NCBI RefSeq assembly: GCF_018599185.1
Contig: NZ_JAHFVL010000001.1
Span: 558,001-622,000 of the forward strand
Length of the DNA: 64,000 bases
Origin: Rhodanobacter sp. LX-99
Lineage (GTDB): Bacteria; Pseudomonadota; Gammaproteobacteria; Xanthomonadales; Rhodanobacteraceae
Reading direction: 5' to 3'
Of the stretch, positions 41,701-49,873 are shown in pieces (within the stretch, counting starts at the first letter, position 1; every line of letters begins with the position of its first letter). Position numbers and translations under genes: made by a program. The notes below the pieces were generated by a model. That model was not told the origin of the DNA, made no database searches, and saw nothing but the letters and a program-made list of their open reading frames with translations.

Positions 41701-44700
41701 CGCCTGCTCGGTCGCGTCGAGGTTGTAGGTCGATGTCTGGAATACCCGCCGCTCGTTGGTGAACTTCGTAGCCGCCAGCGTGACGTTGCCATCGGCCTCC
41801 ATGTCCCCGGAGCGGTTGATCACCGCGGCGCTGCGACCGCCACTGGCATTCGCGCCGATGCGCAGATCGCCCAGGGTGAAGATCGTGGCGTCGCGATTGA
41901 GCAGGGTGCCGCCGACGAACAGGTCGATACCGCTGGTAGCGGCGATCAGCGCGTTTTGGTAGGCGGCGTTGTCGGTGGCGGTCCTCAAATCGCTGCCGTT
42001 GGTGAGGTTGCCCGCGGTGACGCCGATGCTCCCGCCGATGACCGTGCCGGTATTGCTGAGATTGGCGGCCTTGAGGGTGATCGCGTCGCCTTCGATGCGT
42101 CCCGCGTTGGCCAAGCCGCTGCGAGCGATCAGCGTGGTGCCTGCGCTGTCGATGTCGGCACCGGCCGCGTTGTCGATGCTGGACGCGGTGACGCTGAGGT
42201 TGCGCACAGCGGTGAGCGTGGCACCGGTCGGGTTCGTGAAGTCGCCGCCCAGGCTGAGCGTGAGGTCGCGGTTGGCCTTGAGCGTGTTGCCGTTGCCGTT
42301 GGCATAGTCGCCCGACAAGGCGAGCGTGAGGTCCTGCCCGGCCACCGCACGACCCACGCCGGTGAAACTGGCCAGGGTGAGATTGACGTTGCCACCCGCC
42401 GCGATGGCGCCACCGCCGTTGTCGATCGACTGCAGGCCGAGACCGAGATTGCCGCCGGCACCGAGGTTGCCACCGGCATTGGCGAGATGCGCGTCGGCAT
42501 TGCTCCATGCCAGGTTGGCCGCTGCGTACAGCGTGCCCGCCGCATTGTTCATGCCGCCCAGACCAAGCGTAAGGCTCTGTCCCGCCACCACGTGACCGGA
42601 CTGGCTGTTGTCCAGGCTGGTCGCGTCGAGCGTGGCGTTGCCCTGGCCGCCCAGCGTGCCGCCCCGATTGACGATGCTGCCGCCAGTGCCGACCGTGCTG
42701 GCGCCATGCCCTGCATTGGCAACCCGGCCACCGGTGTTGTCGATGTTGCCGGCGCTCACTGCCAGCGTGGCCGCGCTGTCGCCGGCACCGGCCTCGATCC
42801 GCCCGCTGCGGTTGCTGAGCGACGAGATCGCCGAAACATTCAGCGCCGACATCGCCTGCAACGCGCCGCCATCGTTGACGAGCGTGCCTTGGCTGGCCAC
42901 CGTCAGCGCACTGCCGGCGTAGATCTGTCCGGCATTGCGCAGGCTGCCGGCGTGCACGGTCACCACGCCATTGCTGCCGAGGAAACCGCCGATGCCGCCG
43001 GCTGCGGCATTCGTCAACGCCCCGGCGGTGGCTACGCTCAGCGCCTGGCTGCCGGTTCCTTTGAGATAGCCGCCCGTGTTGTCCAGCGTGCCGGCACTTA
43101 CCGTCATGCCGCTGGAGGCCTCCACGGTACCGCCGACGTTGCTCAGCACCTGGTTCAGGCCGAGACCGATGCGAGCCGCGGCAAACGTGCCGTGGCCGTT
43201 GTCCATCGACGCGGCATGCACGGTGGCGTCGCCGGCCATGCCGAAGCTGCCGCCGACGTTGCGCAACACACCGCCGGACTGGATCGCCAGCGCGCCGTTG
43301 CCGGCGACCTGGCCGCCGCTGTTGGTGAGGTCGCCGTTGGTGGAAAGGCTGAGGGTGCCGCTACCGGCATGCTTGATCGCACCGTCGCCGTTGTCCAGCG
43401 AAGCGGCGCTGATCGTGAGGTTGTCAGCATTGCCGGCCAGCGTGCCGTGCGCATTGTCGAGCGTGCCCGCGAACGACAGCGCAAGGTCGCTGTTGCCGTT
43501 CTGCGTGAGCGTACCGTAGCGGTTGTCCAGGCTCGTGACCTGCAGCGCCAGCACCTGTGCCGCGATCCTGCCGCCCTGGGCAGCACTGGCGCCACCATTG
43601 AGCAGCGCACCCGGCGTGGCAAGAGTCAGCATGCCGTTCACCGCCAGGTCGCCCCCCTGGTTGGACACGTTGCCCTGGGTTGCCGTGAGCGTGGCATCGC
43701 CACCCGCGCGGGTCTGGCTGCCGGACAGGTCGATCGCGCCGCCATGGAATACGAGATCGCCACCGGCCAACGCACGTCCATTCGAGGCGAGGATGCCATC
43801 GGTGCCGACACACAGCGTACCGGTCGTTCCCAGTGAGCCATTGCCCTGCAGGCCGGCTGCCAACGTGCCGGTTCCCGTCAGGCTTCCCGCCGTGATCGTG
43901 GCGTCGCCGGCCGCGGCCAGGGTGCCGGCATTGGCGAACGCACCACTCACGTTCCACGCCGAATCGCCGCCCGCATAGACCGTGCCGCTGGAGCCGGCAT
44001 TGCCCTGCACGGCTACCTGCATCACCGCGTCGCTGCGCAGGCTGCCGTTATTGGTCAGGCCGCTGGATGCCAGGCTCAGATCCTGCGCGCCGTAGATCGC
44101 ACCCGCGTTGTCCAGCTTGCCGCCCAGCTGCAAGCTGGTCCGCTGGCTTCCGTAGAGCGTGCCGCTTGCCTGGTTGGCGACGGCGCCCGCAGCATCGACG
44201 TCGAGGTTGCCGCCAGACTGGATCACGCCCGCGTTGCCGAGCAGCATCGCCGTGTCGGCGCTGATGTCGCCCGCGGCGAGCAATTGACCTGCGGCCTCGT
44301 TGGTGAGGCTCTGGTTGCCGCTGACAGCAAGCGTAGTGCCCGCCTGGACCCTGCCGCTGTTGTCCAGGGTGACTGCCTGCAGTGTGGTGGCGGTGCCGCT
44401 TTGGGTCTGGCCGCTATTGTGCAGATCGGTACCGGCCATGGTCAGGGCCTGACCGCTGACCGCCTGCCCGAGATTGATCAGCCGGACGGACCCGGTGAGT
44501 CGCATGTTGCCGGTGGCACTGAGCGCGCCCTGGTTGGTCAGCGTGGTGCCGCCCATCGTCAGGCCGCCCTGGTCCGCCTGGATGGTGCCGCTGTTGCTGG
44601 CGTCACCCCGGGCGTCAAGGCTCATGCCCTGACCGGCCTCGAGCAGGCCCGCGTTCGCCAGACTGTCCGCCGCGATCGTCACGTCCTGACTGCCGTAGAT

Positions 44701-47583
44701 GTCGCCCTGCGCGCTGGACGTAAAGGCACCCATCGATTGGACGTCCAGACGGCCATCGACCGCATAGAGCTTGCCGCGATTGGCGAACGTGCCGCCGCTG
44801 ACGAGGTACAGATCCTGCTGCGCCTGGATCGCCCCGGAACTGCCTGCGTCTCCTGTGCTGTCCAGCAACAGCGAGCCGCCGCTGCGCAGGATGCCGCTGT
44901 TGCCCGTACTACCCGCAGCGATGACAACCGCATGCGCGCCATAGGCAAGACCATCGTTGACCAGCGCATGCGCGAGATCGAGATTCAGGTCATGGCCGGC
45001 ATAGACCGTCGCGCCCGCCGCGTTGACGAGCGACGTGGCCTGGTCGAGCGTGAGATCGCTACCGGCCTGCAGCAGGCCGGCGTTGCTCGCCTCGCCCGTG
45101 TTGTTCACGGTCAGCGCGCCGTCGGCGAGCAGCATGCCCGTAGCGGCATTGCCGAGATCGCCGCCGCCGATCACGGCACTCCCCTTCGCATGCAGGTTGC
45201 CCGCGTTGTCGATCGCGATGGCTGACAACGCCAGATCGGTACCGCTCTGTATCTGGCCGCTTGCGCTGTTCTCGAAGCCGCCGGCGGACAACGTGGTGGC
45301 CTGACCGCTGACCAGCATGCCGCTGTTGCGGGCGGCGCCGGTCACCTGCGCCCGCACGTTGCGCTGGGCGCTGAGCGTGCCGCCGCTGTCCAGCGAACCG
45401 GCCGTCAGGGCGATGCTGCCCTGGTCGGCCTGGACGTAGCCCGAGTTGGCGAGCGCGCCACTCACGGTCAGAGCGGCGTCCTGCCTCGCTTCGATGGCAC
45501 CGGCATTGAACAGCGATGCCGCCTTCAGCGCGATGCTGTCGCTGCCGTAGATATCGCCGCCGGCCTGATTGGTGAACGCGCCACCGACGGTCGCCGTCCA
45601 GCCGCCGCCCAGCGCATACAGCTTGCCGGCGTTGGCCAGCGTGCCGACGCTGGTCAGGCCGAGTTGCCCACCCGCCTGCACGATTCCCGCCGTGTCCAGG
45701 CTTGCACCGCTCAGGCTCACGTCACCATTGGCGACCGCCTGCCCATGAACGGCCAGCTCCTCGACTGCGCTGAGACTGATGTTGTGTGCGGCAGAAGCGT
45801 CGCCGGTGTGGGTCAGCCGGCCACCGCTGACGAGGGCAAGATCACTACCATCCGCCTGCAACGTACCGGTGTTGACCAGGTCGCCCGCACTCGTGAGGCG
45901 CACGGCCTGTTTCGCCTCGACCGCTCCAGCGTTGGCGAGCGATGTCGCATCCAGCGCCAGGTCGCCGCCGGCGTAGAGATCGCCCAATGCCGTGTTGGTG
46001 AACGCGCCGGAGAGCCGGGCCTGCCAGTTGCCGCCCAGCGCGTAAAGCGCGCCGCTGTTGTTCAGGCTGCCGCCATCGATCGCAAGCACGGTGCCGGCCT
46101 GGACGGTGCCGGCCGTGGTCAGCCGTGGCGCACTCAGGATCACCGCTGTGCCGGCCACCAGGGTGCCAGTGCTGCTCAGCGATGTTCTGCCGGCGAGTGT
46201 GATGTCACCACCCGCATCCAGATCACCGCGACTGTCCAGCGTATTGGCAGCGAAGTTGAGATGGCCGCGATCGGCTTGCACGCTGCCGAGGTTGATGGCC
46301 TGCCCCCTCACTTGAACGTCAACGCTTTGCGCGGACTCCAGGGCACCGGCGTTGTTCAGCAATGCGGCGCTGAGGTCGACCGCTCCATTGGCCAGGATGC
46401 TGCCGCCTGACGCATTGCTCAGCGCACCGCCCGCGTGCAGCACGAGTCCGCCACCTTGTGCCTGGATCTTGCCGCCGTTGCCCAGCTGGCCGGACGCGCT
46501 CAACATCATCGAGCTGCCGCTGTAGAGCGTGCCGGCATTGGCGATGTCGGCAGCGACGACGCTCACCGTACCGCCTGCCGCCAGCGTGCCGGCGTTGCTC
46601 ACGGCCTGCGTGCTGCGCAGCGAGAGGTTGCCGGTGGCGCTGGTCTTGCCGGAGAGCACCACGTCGCCCGCGCTGGTGAGCGTGAGGCTGCCGTCCTGCG
46701 CGGCGATCTGCCCTTCGCTGTTGATGCCCAGGCCGGCTTCGGTGCCGACCAGGCGGATGGCACCGGCGTACATGCCGCCCACCGCGGACACGTCCAGCGC
46801 GACCGCCGGCTGGGCATCCGTCGGGGCAAGGGCCTGCGTGGCCAGCGATGCCGCGTTCACCCGGTTGGCGCCGGTGACCATGTTGAGCTGGCGCGCCCAG
46901 ACGCCGGCGTTCACGCTTACCGCGCGGGCGATCAGGTCGACGCGGTCGACGTCGCTCGCTCCCAGGCCAGCCCCGCTTACGGTGAGGTGACCACCGGTGA
47001 CGCGATAGCCGCCGAGCCCGCCGCTGGCGTCCAGCAGTGGCGTACCCGTGACGAGCGTGACGTGCGGCGTATTGATGAAGCTGCAGCCGGTGCAGTCGAT
47101 GCCGTTCGGATTGGCCACCACCACATCGGCCGCATGACCGGCTACCTCGATCGCGCCGCCAAGTCTGCTTGGGGCGGTCGACGTGACCTCGTTGAGGATG
47201 AGTCGCGCCGATGAGCCATTCGACAGATTGGGGTTGCCTGCGACATAGCCGGCCAGCTGGGTGTTGCTGATCGCGCCGCTGTTGTTGAGGATCAAGCCCT
47301 GGCTCGTGACGTCGAACTGCTGGTAGCGGTTATGCGAAAGCCCGGCGGCATTGGGCGCAGCGATGTTCACCAGCGGCACGCCGTTCGGCGCCTGCATGGT
47401 CGAGGTGCTCGTGCTGCCATCGCCTCGCACCGGCGGGGGCGCCGTCTGCGCATGGACGTTGGGCAGGCCCAAAGCCAGGCTGAGTGCGGCCCACAAAGCC
47501 TTCTGGCGAAGCCCCTGCGCGACGGTGCGCGACGCGCGGCCGGAATACGAGTTGCGAAGCGTACGCAGGTGGGTATCCATCAT
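35800..47583 (-). CDS. cdiA: Contact-dependent inhibition / filamentous haemagglutinin exoprotein (CdiA/TpsA)
   Basis: A 3,927-residue secreted protein. I place the start at 47583 (MMDTHLRTLRNSY) behind CAGGGAT; the longer frame to 48072 overlaps cdiB and has no family similarity. A signal region (LWAALSLALGLPNVHAQ) leads into the TPS secretion domain (GVPLVNIAAPNAAGLSHNRYQQF, NPNLSNG, NPNGIDCTGC). Thousands of residues of haemagglutinin repeats follow (AGGDLVFHGGAI, AGHDLTTQGAQVSA patterns), forming the beta-helical stalk. From about residue 3600 the DNA becomes AT-richer. The last ~105 residues (LAPAKRNTGETVLGHYPEYV onward) are the presumed toxin; I see no VENN motif and cannot name the activity. 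Exported by CdiB; neutralised by the downstream small protein. It could alternatively be a plain adhesin, but the immunity-like gene argues for CDI. Confidence 0.9.
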   Translation of the reverse strand: MMDTHLRTLRNSYSGRASRTVAQGLRQKALWAALSLALGLPNVHAQTAPPPVRGDGSTSTSTMQAPNGVPLVNIAAPNAAGLSHNRYQQFDVTSQGLILNNSGAISNTQLAGYVAGNPNLSNGSSARLILNEVTSTAPSRLGGAIEVAGHAADVVVANPNGIDCTGCSFINTPHVTLVTGTPLLDASGGLGGYRVTGGHLTVSGAGLGASDVDRVDLIARAVSVNAGVWARQLNMVTGANRVNAASLATQALAPTDAQPAVALDVSAVGGMYAGAIRLVGTEAGLGINSEGQIAAQDGSLTLTSAGDVVLSGKTSATGNLSLRSTQAVSNAGTLAAGGTVSVVAADIANAGTLYSGSSMMLSASGQLGNGGKIQAQGGGLVLHAGGALSNASGGSILANGAVDLSAALLNNAGALESAQSVDVQVRGQAINLGSVQADRGHLNFAANTLDSRGDLDAGGDITLAGRTSLSSTGTLVAGTAVILSAPRLTTAGTVQAGTVLAIDGGSLNNSGALYALGGNWQARLSGAFTNTALGDLYAGGDLALDATSLANAGAVEAKQAVRLTSAGDLVNTGTLQADGSDLALVSGGRLTHTGDASAAHNISLSAVEELAVHGQAVANGDVSLSGASLDTAGIVQAGGQLGLTSVGTLANAGKLYALGGGWTATVGGAFTNQAGGDIYGSDSIALKAASLFNAGAIEARQDAALTVSGALANSGYVQADQGSIALTAGSLDSGGTLSAQRNVRAQVTGAARNSGMLVSGQATTLSAGGFENSASGQIQSGTDLALSAIAIDNAGNLHAKGSAVIGGGDLGNAATGMLLADGALTVNNTGEASNAGLLQAGSDLTLDQATSLVNAAGATVYAGHDLNLDLAHALVNDGLAYGAHAVVIAAGSTGNSGILRSGGSLLLDSTGDAGSSGAIQAQQDLYLVSGGTFANRGKLYAVDGRLDVQSMGAFTSSAQGDIYGSQDVTIAADSLANAGLLEAGQGMSLDARGDASNSGTIQADQGGLTMGGTTLTNQGALSATGNMRLTGSVRLINLGQAVSGQALTMAGTDLHNSGQTQSGTATTLQAVTLDNSGRVQAGTTLAVSGNQSLTNEAAGQLLAAGDISADTAMLLGNAGVIQSGGNLDVDAAGAVANQASGTLYGSQRTSLQLGGKLDNAGAIYGAQDLSLASSGLTNNGSLRSDAVMQVAVQGNAGSSGTVYAGGDSAWNVSGAFANAGTLAAAGDATITAGSLTGTGTLAAGLQGNGSLGTTGTLCVGTDGILASNGRALAGGDLVFHGGAIDLSGSQTRAGGDATLTATQGNVSNQGGDLAVNGMLTLATPGALLNGGASAAQGGRIAAQVLALQVTSLDNRYGTLTQNGNSDLALSFAGTLDNAHGTLAGNADNLTISAASLDNGDGAIKHAGSGTLSLSTNGDLTNSGGQVAGNGALAIQSGGVLRNVGGSFGMAGDATVHAASMDNGHGTFAAARIGLGLNQVLSNVGGTVEASSGMTVSAGTLDNTGGYLKGTGSQALSVATAGALTNAAAGGIGGFLGSNGVVTVHAGSLRNAGQIYAGSALTVASQGTLVNDGGALQAMSALNVSAISSLSNRSGRIEAGAGDSAATLAVSAGNIDNTGGRVANAGHGASTVGTGGSIVNRGGTLGGQGNATLDATSLDNSQSGHVVAGQSLTLGLGGMNNAAGTLYAAANLAWSNADAHLANAGGNLGAGGNLGLGLQSIDNGGGAIAAGGNVNLTLASFTGVGRAVAGQDLTLALSGDYANGNGNTLKANRDLTLSLGGDFTNPTGATLTAVRNLSVTASSIDNAAGADIDSAGTTLIARSGLANAGRIEGDAITLKAANLSNTGTVIGGSIGVTAGNLTNGSDLRTATDNAAYQNALIAATSGIDLFVGGTLLNRDATIFTLGDLRIGANASGGRSAAVINRSGDMEADGNVTLAATKFTNERRVFQTSTYNLDATEQAQNTLNEAPLVRYRYDDTDPTHKPPYLDASQVVDAPEITVADAYCGSRNNDHYRCIGYPYGQGSATTFQMLLTDTVVSVERLVRTSAQSRLLAGGDISLNGSVRNDKSTLAAGHDLVINGQPQSGGVSSGTIGGETVENIAWAPTASVQRSAELQVRFEGESHDDALCAPINGGSRCWVPSSYETYNPQGTGPDLSALLTLSLASGQAPSWITLPGGESAPAYITAGNTVSITAHTIDNTVVGADGQPVHAVIGLGQNGGSQAVSGSNAGPVGNVGGSAAGVGDIAIDGTPVAVGGTALGLPAGRAGGSGGPAPVAGAGSSVAAGTPGTPSATNAPPPQVVSALSGGHPTVTLPQSGLYTVQTNPGSPYLVETDPRFTRYSQFISSDYMMDQLAIDPSDMRKRLGDGFYEQRTVLDQIASLTGRRFLDDNTHALAQYRTLMDAGVQVARQFDLSVGIALTPEQMANLTQDMVWLVGATVDGQQVLVPVVYLSAAHARALAAGGATIAGKNVILTASGDITNNGTIAASDNAQLTAANLLNSGKLSAGNNLSVSAAQDVLNGGTLGAGGNVSLVAGNDVRSGIDAAVALGAVDLTGLSGPVSAVALGNLQPGSIGAGGNLAISTGRDLNLDTAPVTAGSNLSLAAGRDLTATATAISAGKGAQLLAGRDLSLAAIGHTVHTEGPHYDHADTTTNTVSSVTAAGNLTVVAGRDLTSQGAQLDAGNTLAVGAGRDLTLDTVTDVASSLTHAAEGHTAVSESHRDETLQGSTLSGANGVVVSAGRDLAATAATIGSAQGAVVLGAGHDLTLDAGQGNHTASRDTTRTHSGLLSSSTTTTHDASSDTYAVGTAISGSNITLGAGHDLTTQGAQVSATQDIGLSAGHDVLLGAAQDSHSEAHDRGTTKRGGGLGVLVGTSKGDLFTRTHKVQQDSSSDTVAVGSVLSGDHVSVAAGHDLTTQAAQIAGTRDVVLAAGHDLTVGTADNTHTEDHSLAVNTYGAQRSGLHGMFGVAKATQTASETDTTPTGSLVGSTDGVVTLSAGQGVHITGSDVLSQTGTAIVGQNVTIDAAVGTADSHQTQSLHTGGIMAGLTGGAATAAEQAYASGQRAGQVSDKRLKALYAAQAAYGARDAYRGGSAGVGSVGSGGGAQSAANSSGVSLRIGIGASSASAHSDTHDDISYASHIRSNGDVPIAATNGDLNVIGSQVNGVDVALTASHDLNLLSQAEQHTQSDHSANARGELGISIGSQTGFYATADGGKGVTHGNGTSYANSSVTASDTLSLLAGTDATIEGAQAKGNTVLADIGGNLSIASQQTTNDYASHSWQAGGTYVYGSGSEVHASAGMVDSSYTSVDQVSGIGAGNGGFQVHVGGHTDLTGAVIASTANPSLNLLDTGTLSFSDLKNSASYSAMSAGISVGSGSGGTSASPSIGVPQFGDKSSTTQAGIAQGTIITRDNPGTDLSGLDRAPDIGAAGLKPIFDQQKVTEQQELGNVAGQVGMRAAGDIASYKQTQAAADLAEARDAGDTAAEADAKQRLDRWSEGGSDKIILHGLVSAATAALGGGNALQGALGGGSSQAASGAMERYLGDQGIDPYSPEGKTYMQLASAAIGGAAGGGAGASTALTGDAFNRQLHPNEIKLITGELAAKYAGEHPGVSERDAETILIKQSLRQVDDAWSAKLGPDDNDAKQWLANNTPDWAKQNGYFSATSAERADSTINGQYYDGEFHTQWNGILSDLVPSVVTGFIGSYETPAQHGSQVNLSGYKDMANTLRDQGTMESLERKVATGQGLTTDEVHTYAQLATLYPMFRAGALGPFGQLGVAIRDQDGTAAAAAIIGAVPGEGLAASAGKSLDVAADGEKVANILAPAKRNTGETVLGHYPEYVTMSDDIGARRYQIPDSVWNTMSEDQRWASNTRFLDRTIDRGDAVILATPAQSARPGSYYAREIEYMRQKGYAVSSDGMRLTPPAKGK

Positions 47584-47671
47584 GACGTCGATCCCTGGTT
47601 TACCGAGGCAATCCCTGTGACTAGCCGAACACCCTGCGTCTCTGCCTCGACGGACGCGGGGCGGTGAAGCA

Positions 47672-49372
47672 TCAGTACGAATAAATCCACTGCATGCCGG
47701 CAGCGGGGCGCCGGGTACCGAAGCCGGACGGCGCCTGCAGCGCCCAGCCGGCGAACAGATCCCAGCTGAGGCCCCAACGGCTGCCACGCACGCCGAGCAC
47801 GGCGCCGCTGACGACGTGACGGGTGATGCCCGGGGTCGGCGTGCCGCCGGCGCGACCCACGTCCACGCCGCCATACAACGCCACACCGCTGCGGCCGATC
47901 GGCCAGCCCAGCGTGTTGCGCCAATACGCGCCGTGCGGGCCGCCGAGCGTACGCTCGCCGTCGAAGCCGCGAACGGTGTAGCGCCCGGCCACGGTGATGT
48001 AGTCCTCGACATAGACCTGATCGCCGGTGCCCTGCACGTGCAGCTCGCTGGTCCACAGCCACGGTTGCGCACCGATACGGAACGGCAGGCCGAGGCTGGC
48101 GTCCAGCGTGGCGATGCCGGCGCGGAAGGTCGGACCGCCGTTCACGCTCGCCGTCCAGTCGCCGTCGAACCACGGCATGTTGCGGCGATAGGCCAGGCGC
48201 AGGTCGAGTTGCGCCTGACCCAGATAGCGCCGATGCACGAGGGCAAGCTCGATCGAGCGAGTCTGCCGCCGTTGCACATCGATCTCCACGCCATCCACGT
48301 AACTGTGCGCCTGGCGCCCGCTGAGCGTGAACTGCACCGAGGTCTTGCTAACTGCATCGCGATGCACCAGACGCGAAACACTCATGCTGCTGGTGCGCGA
48401 GCGCCCTGTGAAGCCGAAGGTCTGCAGCGAACCGGTCACCGGCTGGCGGTAGCCGTAGGCGTTGGTCGACGCGCTGAAGATCCAGTCGCCCCAGGGCGCG
48501 CTGTAGCTGAAGTTCGACCCCCGCGTATCGTGCTCCGGACCATCGCGCCCCACCGCATGGGTGACACCAGCGACGAACACGTCGTTGATGCCAAGCGGAT
48601 GGTCCAGAACAAGGTTCACGCCACCTTGCTCGCGCCCGGTGGCATTGGAGCCGCTGTCGTCGTAGTTGAGAGTCACGTGCCACGGCGTGCCGCGCCGGAC
48701 GGTGAGTACGAGATCGGAAGTACCCGGCTCGCGCCCGGGCGCGATATCGATCTTCACGTCCTGCGAGGACAGTCGCTTCATCTGCTCCAGCCCCTGCTCG
48801 ATCGCGCGCAGGTCGAGAAGGTCGCCGGGACGCAACGGCAGCGCATTGCGCCATGCGATAGGGTCGGAACCCGGTGCGAAGCGCACGCGTCCGACCAAGC
48901 CAGGCACCAGCAGCAGACGCAGATGTCCGTGCGAGAGATTCTGTTCGGGTGTCGCCAGACGCGTCGTGACGTAGCCACGCGCAAGAAGCAGGTCCGATGC
49001 GCGATGGACGACAAGCGCCAGCCCCTGCCGCCCCACGCATCGTCCGGTGTAACGGTCCAGATAGCGTTGCAGGAAACCGAACGCCTCGTGGCGCGGCCCT
49101 TCCAGACTCAATGCACGCAGCGTGAAGCAGGGACTTTCCTGCGGCAATGCGATGGCGCGAAAACCCTTGGCCATGACGGGTTGCAACCGCACGTCGGGAG
49201 CATGCTGCATCTGCTCGCGCTGTTGCGCGGCGCGTGCGGCGCGCTCGCGTTGTTCCTGGGTCTGTGCGGGCGTTTGCTGGGCCTGAGCCCAGGCTGTCGA
49301 ACCGAGGCCAAGCACGCAAGCGATGATGCGCACCCGGTGAAGCAAGAAACCACAGGACCGGGTTCCTGACAT
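47672..49372 (-). CDS. cdiB: Two-partner secretion outer-membrane transporter (CdiB/ShlB/FhaC family)
   Basis: A 566-residue Omp85-type transporter. The ATG at 49372 (MSGTRSCGFLLHRVR) starts a signal peptide ending near STAWAQAQQ; a TTG two codons earlier is possible. A Gln/Arg-rich helix is followed by POTRA domains (FRAIALPQESPCFTLRALSLEG..., LLLARGYVTTRLATPEQNLSHGHLRLLLVPG) and a 16-strand barrel. The conserved L6 tip motif appears as GRYTVRGFDGERTLGG, and the protein ends in an aromatic residue (WIYSY), as outer-membrane barrels do. It exports CdiA, whose gene starts 88 bases downstream. The upstream region contains a 14-bp palindrome, a candidate operator. Confidence 0.93.
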   Translation of the reverse strand: MSGTRSCGFLLHRVRIIACVLGLGSTAWAQAQQTPAQTQEQRERAARAAQQREQMQHAPDVRLQPVMAKGFRAIALPQESPCFTLRALSLEGPRHEAFGFLQRYLDRYTGRCVGRQGLALVVHRASDLLLARGYVTTRLATPEQNLSHGHLRLLLVPGLVGRVRFAPGSDPIAWRNALPLRPGDLLDLRAIEQGLEQMKRLSSQDVKIDIAPGREPGTSDLVLTVRRGTPWHVTLNYDDSGSNATGREQGGVNLVLDHPLGINDVFVAGVTHAVGRDGPEHDTRGSNFSYSAPWGDWIFSASTNAYGYRQPVTGSLQTFGFTGRSRTSSMSVSRLVHRDAVSKTSVQFTLSGRQAHSYVDGVEIDVQRRQTRSIELALVHRRYLGQAQLDLRLAYRRNMPWFDGDWTASVNGGPTFRAGIATLDASLGLPFRIGAQPWLWTSELHVQGTGDQVYVEDYITVAGRYTVRGFDGERTLGGPHGAYWRNTLGWPIGRSGVALYGGVDVGRAGGTPTPGITRHVVSGAVLGVRGSRWGLSWDLFAGWALQAPSGFGTRRPAAGMQWIYSY

Positions 49373-49497
49373 AACCAAAACCCACTCTCCCTGTTAAGCC
49401 AGGGCACCAGCAGCAGAGCCCCGAGCGTCCTTGTTTAATTGCATGGCAAGCACCTGCTGCCAGGATTCAACCTATCATGTCGGCCAAAACCGATCTG

Positions 49498-49511
49498 TAG
49501 GAATATTCCTA
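49498..49511. promoter_or_regulatory. Perfect palindrome TAGGAATATTCCTA upstream of cdiB
   Basis: A 14-bp perfect palindrome 126 bases upstream of the cdiB start. It resembles the RcsAB box (TAAGAATATTCCTA) and generic sites of NarL/FixJ-type regulators. The remaining sequence from 49373 to 49709 shows no supportable gene; overlapping 80-residue frames on both strands look non-coding. Operator function is inferred. Confidence 0.45.
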
Positions 49512-49709
49512 AATATCCCCGCTCATTCGCCTCGAACGCCAGACGCATCTCCGTTTGCGACGTCACCCTGGCGTTGTACGCGTCGTGCGGGAGACCTTGC
49601 GATCGTGCGCACCTGGAACGATGCCACCTCACAACCGATCTTCCCGCTTTCGAAAACAGCGAAGCCCCGGAAAGCATGAGCTGACCGGAGCTTCGAATAG
49701 TGCAGAAAC

Positions 49710-49785
49710 TGGTGCCGGAAATAGGAATCGAACCTACGACCTACGCATTACGAATGCGCCGCTCTACCAACTGAGCTATTCCGGC
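49710..49785 (-). tRNA. tRNA-Thr (anticodon CGT)
   Basis: A 76-nt cloverleaf on the minus strand with encoded CCA. The acceptor stem is GCCGGAA/TTCCGGC, the D-arm GCTCAGTTGGTAGAGC, the anticodon loop TTCGTAA gives CGT (reads ACG), and the T-loop is TTCGATT. Confidence 0.95.
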
Positions 49786-49798
49786 GGAAGAGCCGGCG

Positions 49799-49827
49799 AT
49801 TTTACGGGGAGGGGCGTGGCGGTGCAA
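49799..49827 (-). promoter_or_regulatory. Sigma-70 promoter of tRNA-Thr
   Basis: On the minus strand TTGCAC (49827-49822), a 17-bp spacer and TAAAAT (49804-49799) lie 13 bases before the tRNA. The layout matches the tRNA-Val promoter in this window. Confidence 0.75.
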
Positions 49828-49873
49828 GGGCGGGCCGGCAGCCCCGGCCTGTGGGGTGCCACCCGCCCACTGC

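Noticed and set aside
40954..43836. 960-codon ORF antisense to cdiA (and others at 37597-38403, 38467-40746)
   Set aside because: These frames mirror the regular GC-rich repeat structure of cdiA; their translations are low-complexity (Val/Ala/Gly/Arg-rich) with no domain.
47584..48072. N-terminal extension of the cdiA frame by 163 codons
   Set aside because: It overlaps the 3' end of cdiB, is Arg/Ala/Cys-rich without similarity, and MMDTHLR at 47583 has a ribosome binding site and is followed by a signal region and TPS domain.
49431..49679. Overlapping ~80-codon ORFs on both strands between cdiB and tRNA-Thr
   Set aside because: Neither has a ribosome binding site, domain or codon signal; the region looks regulatory.
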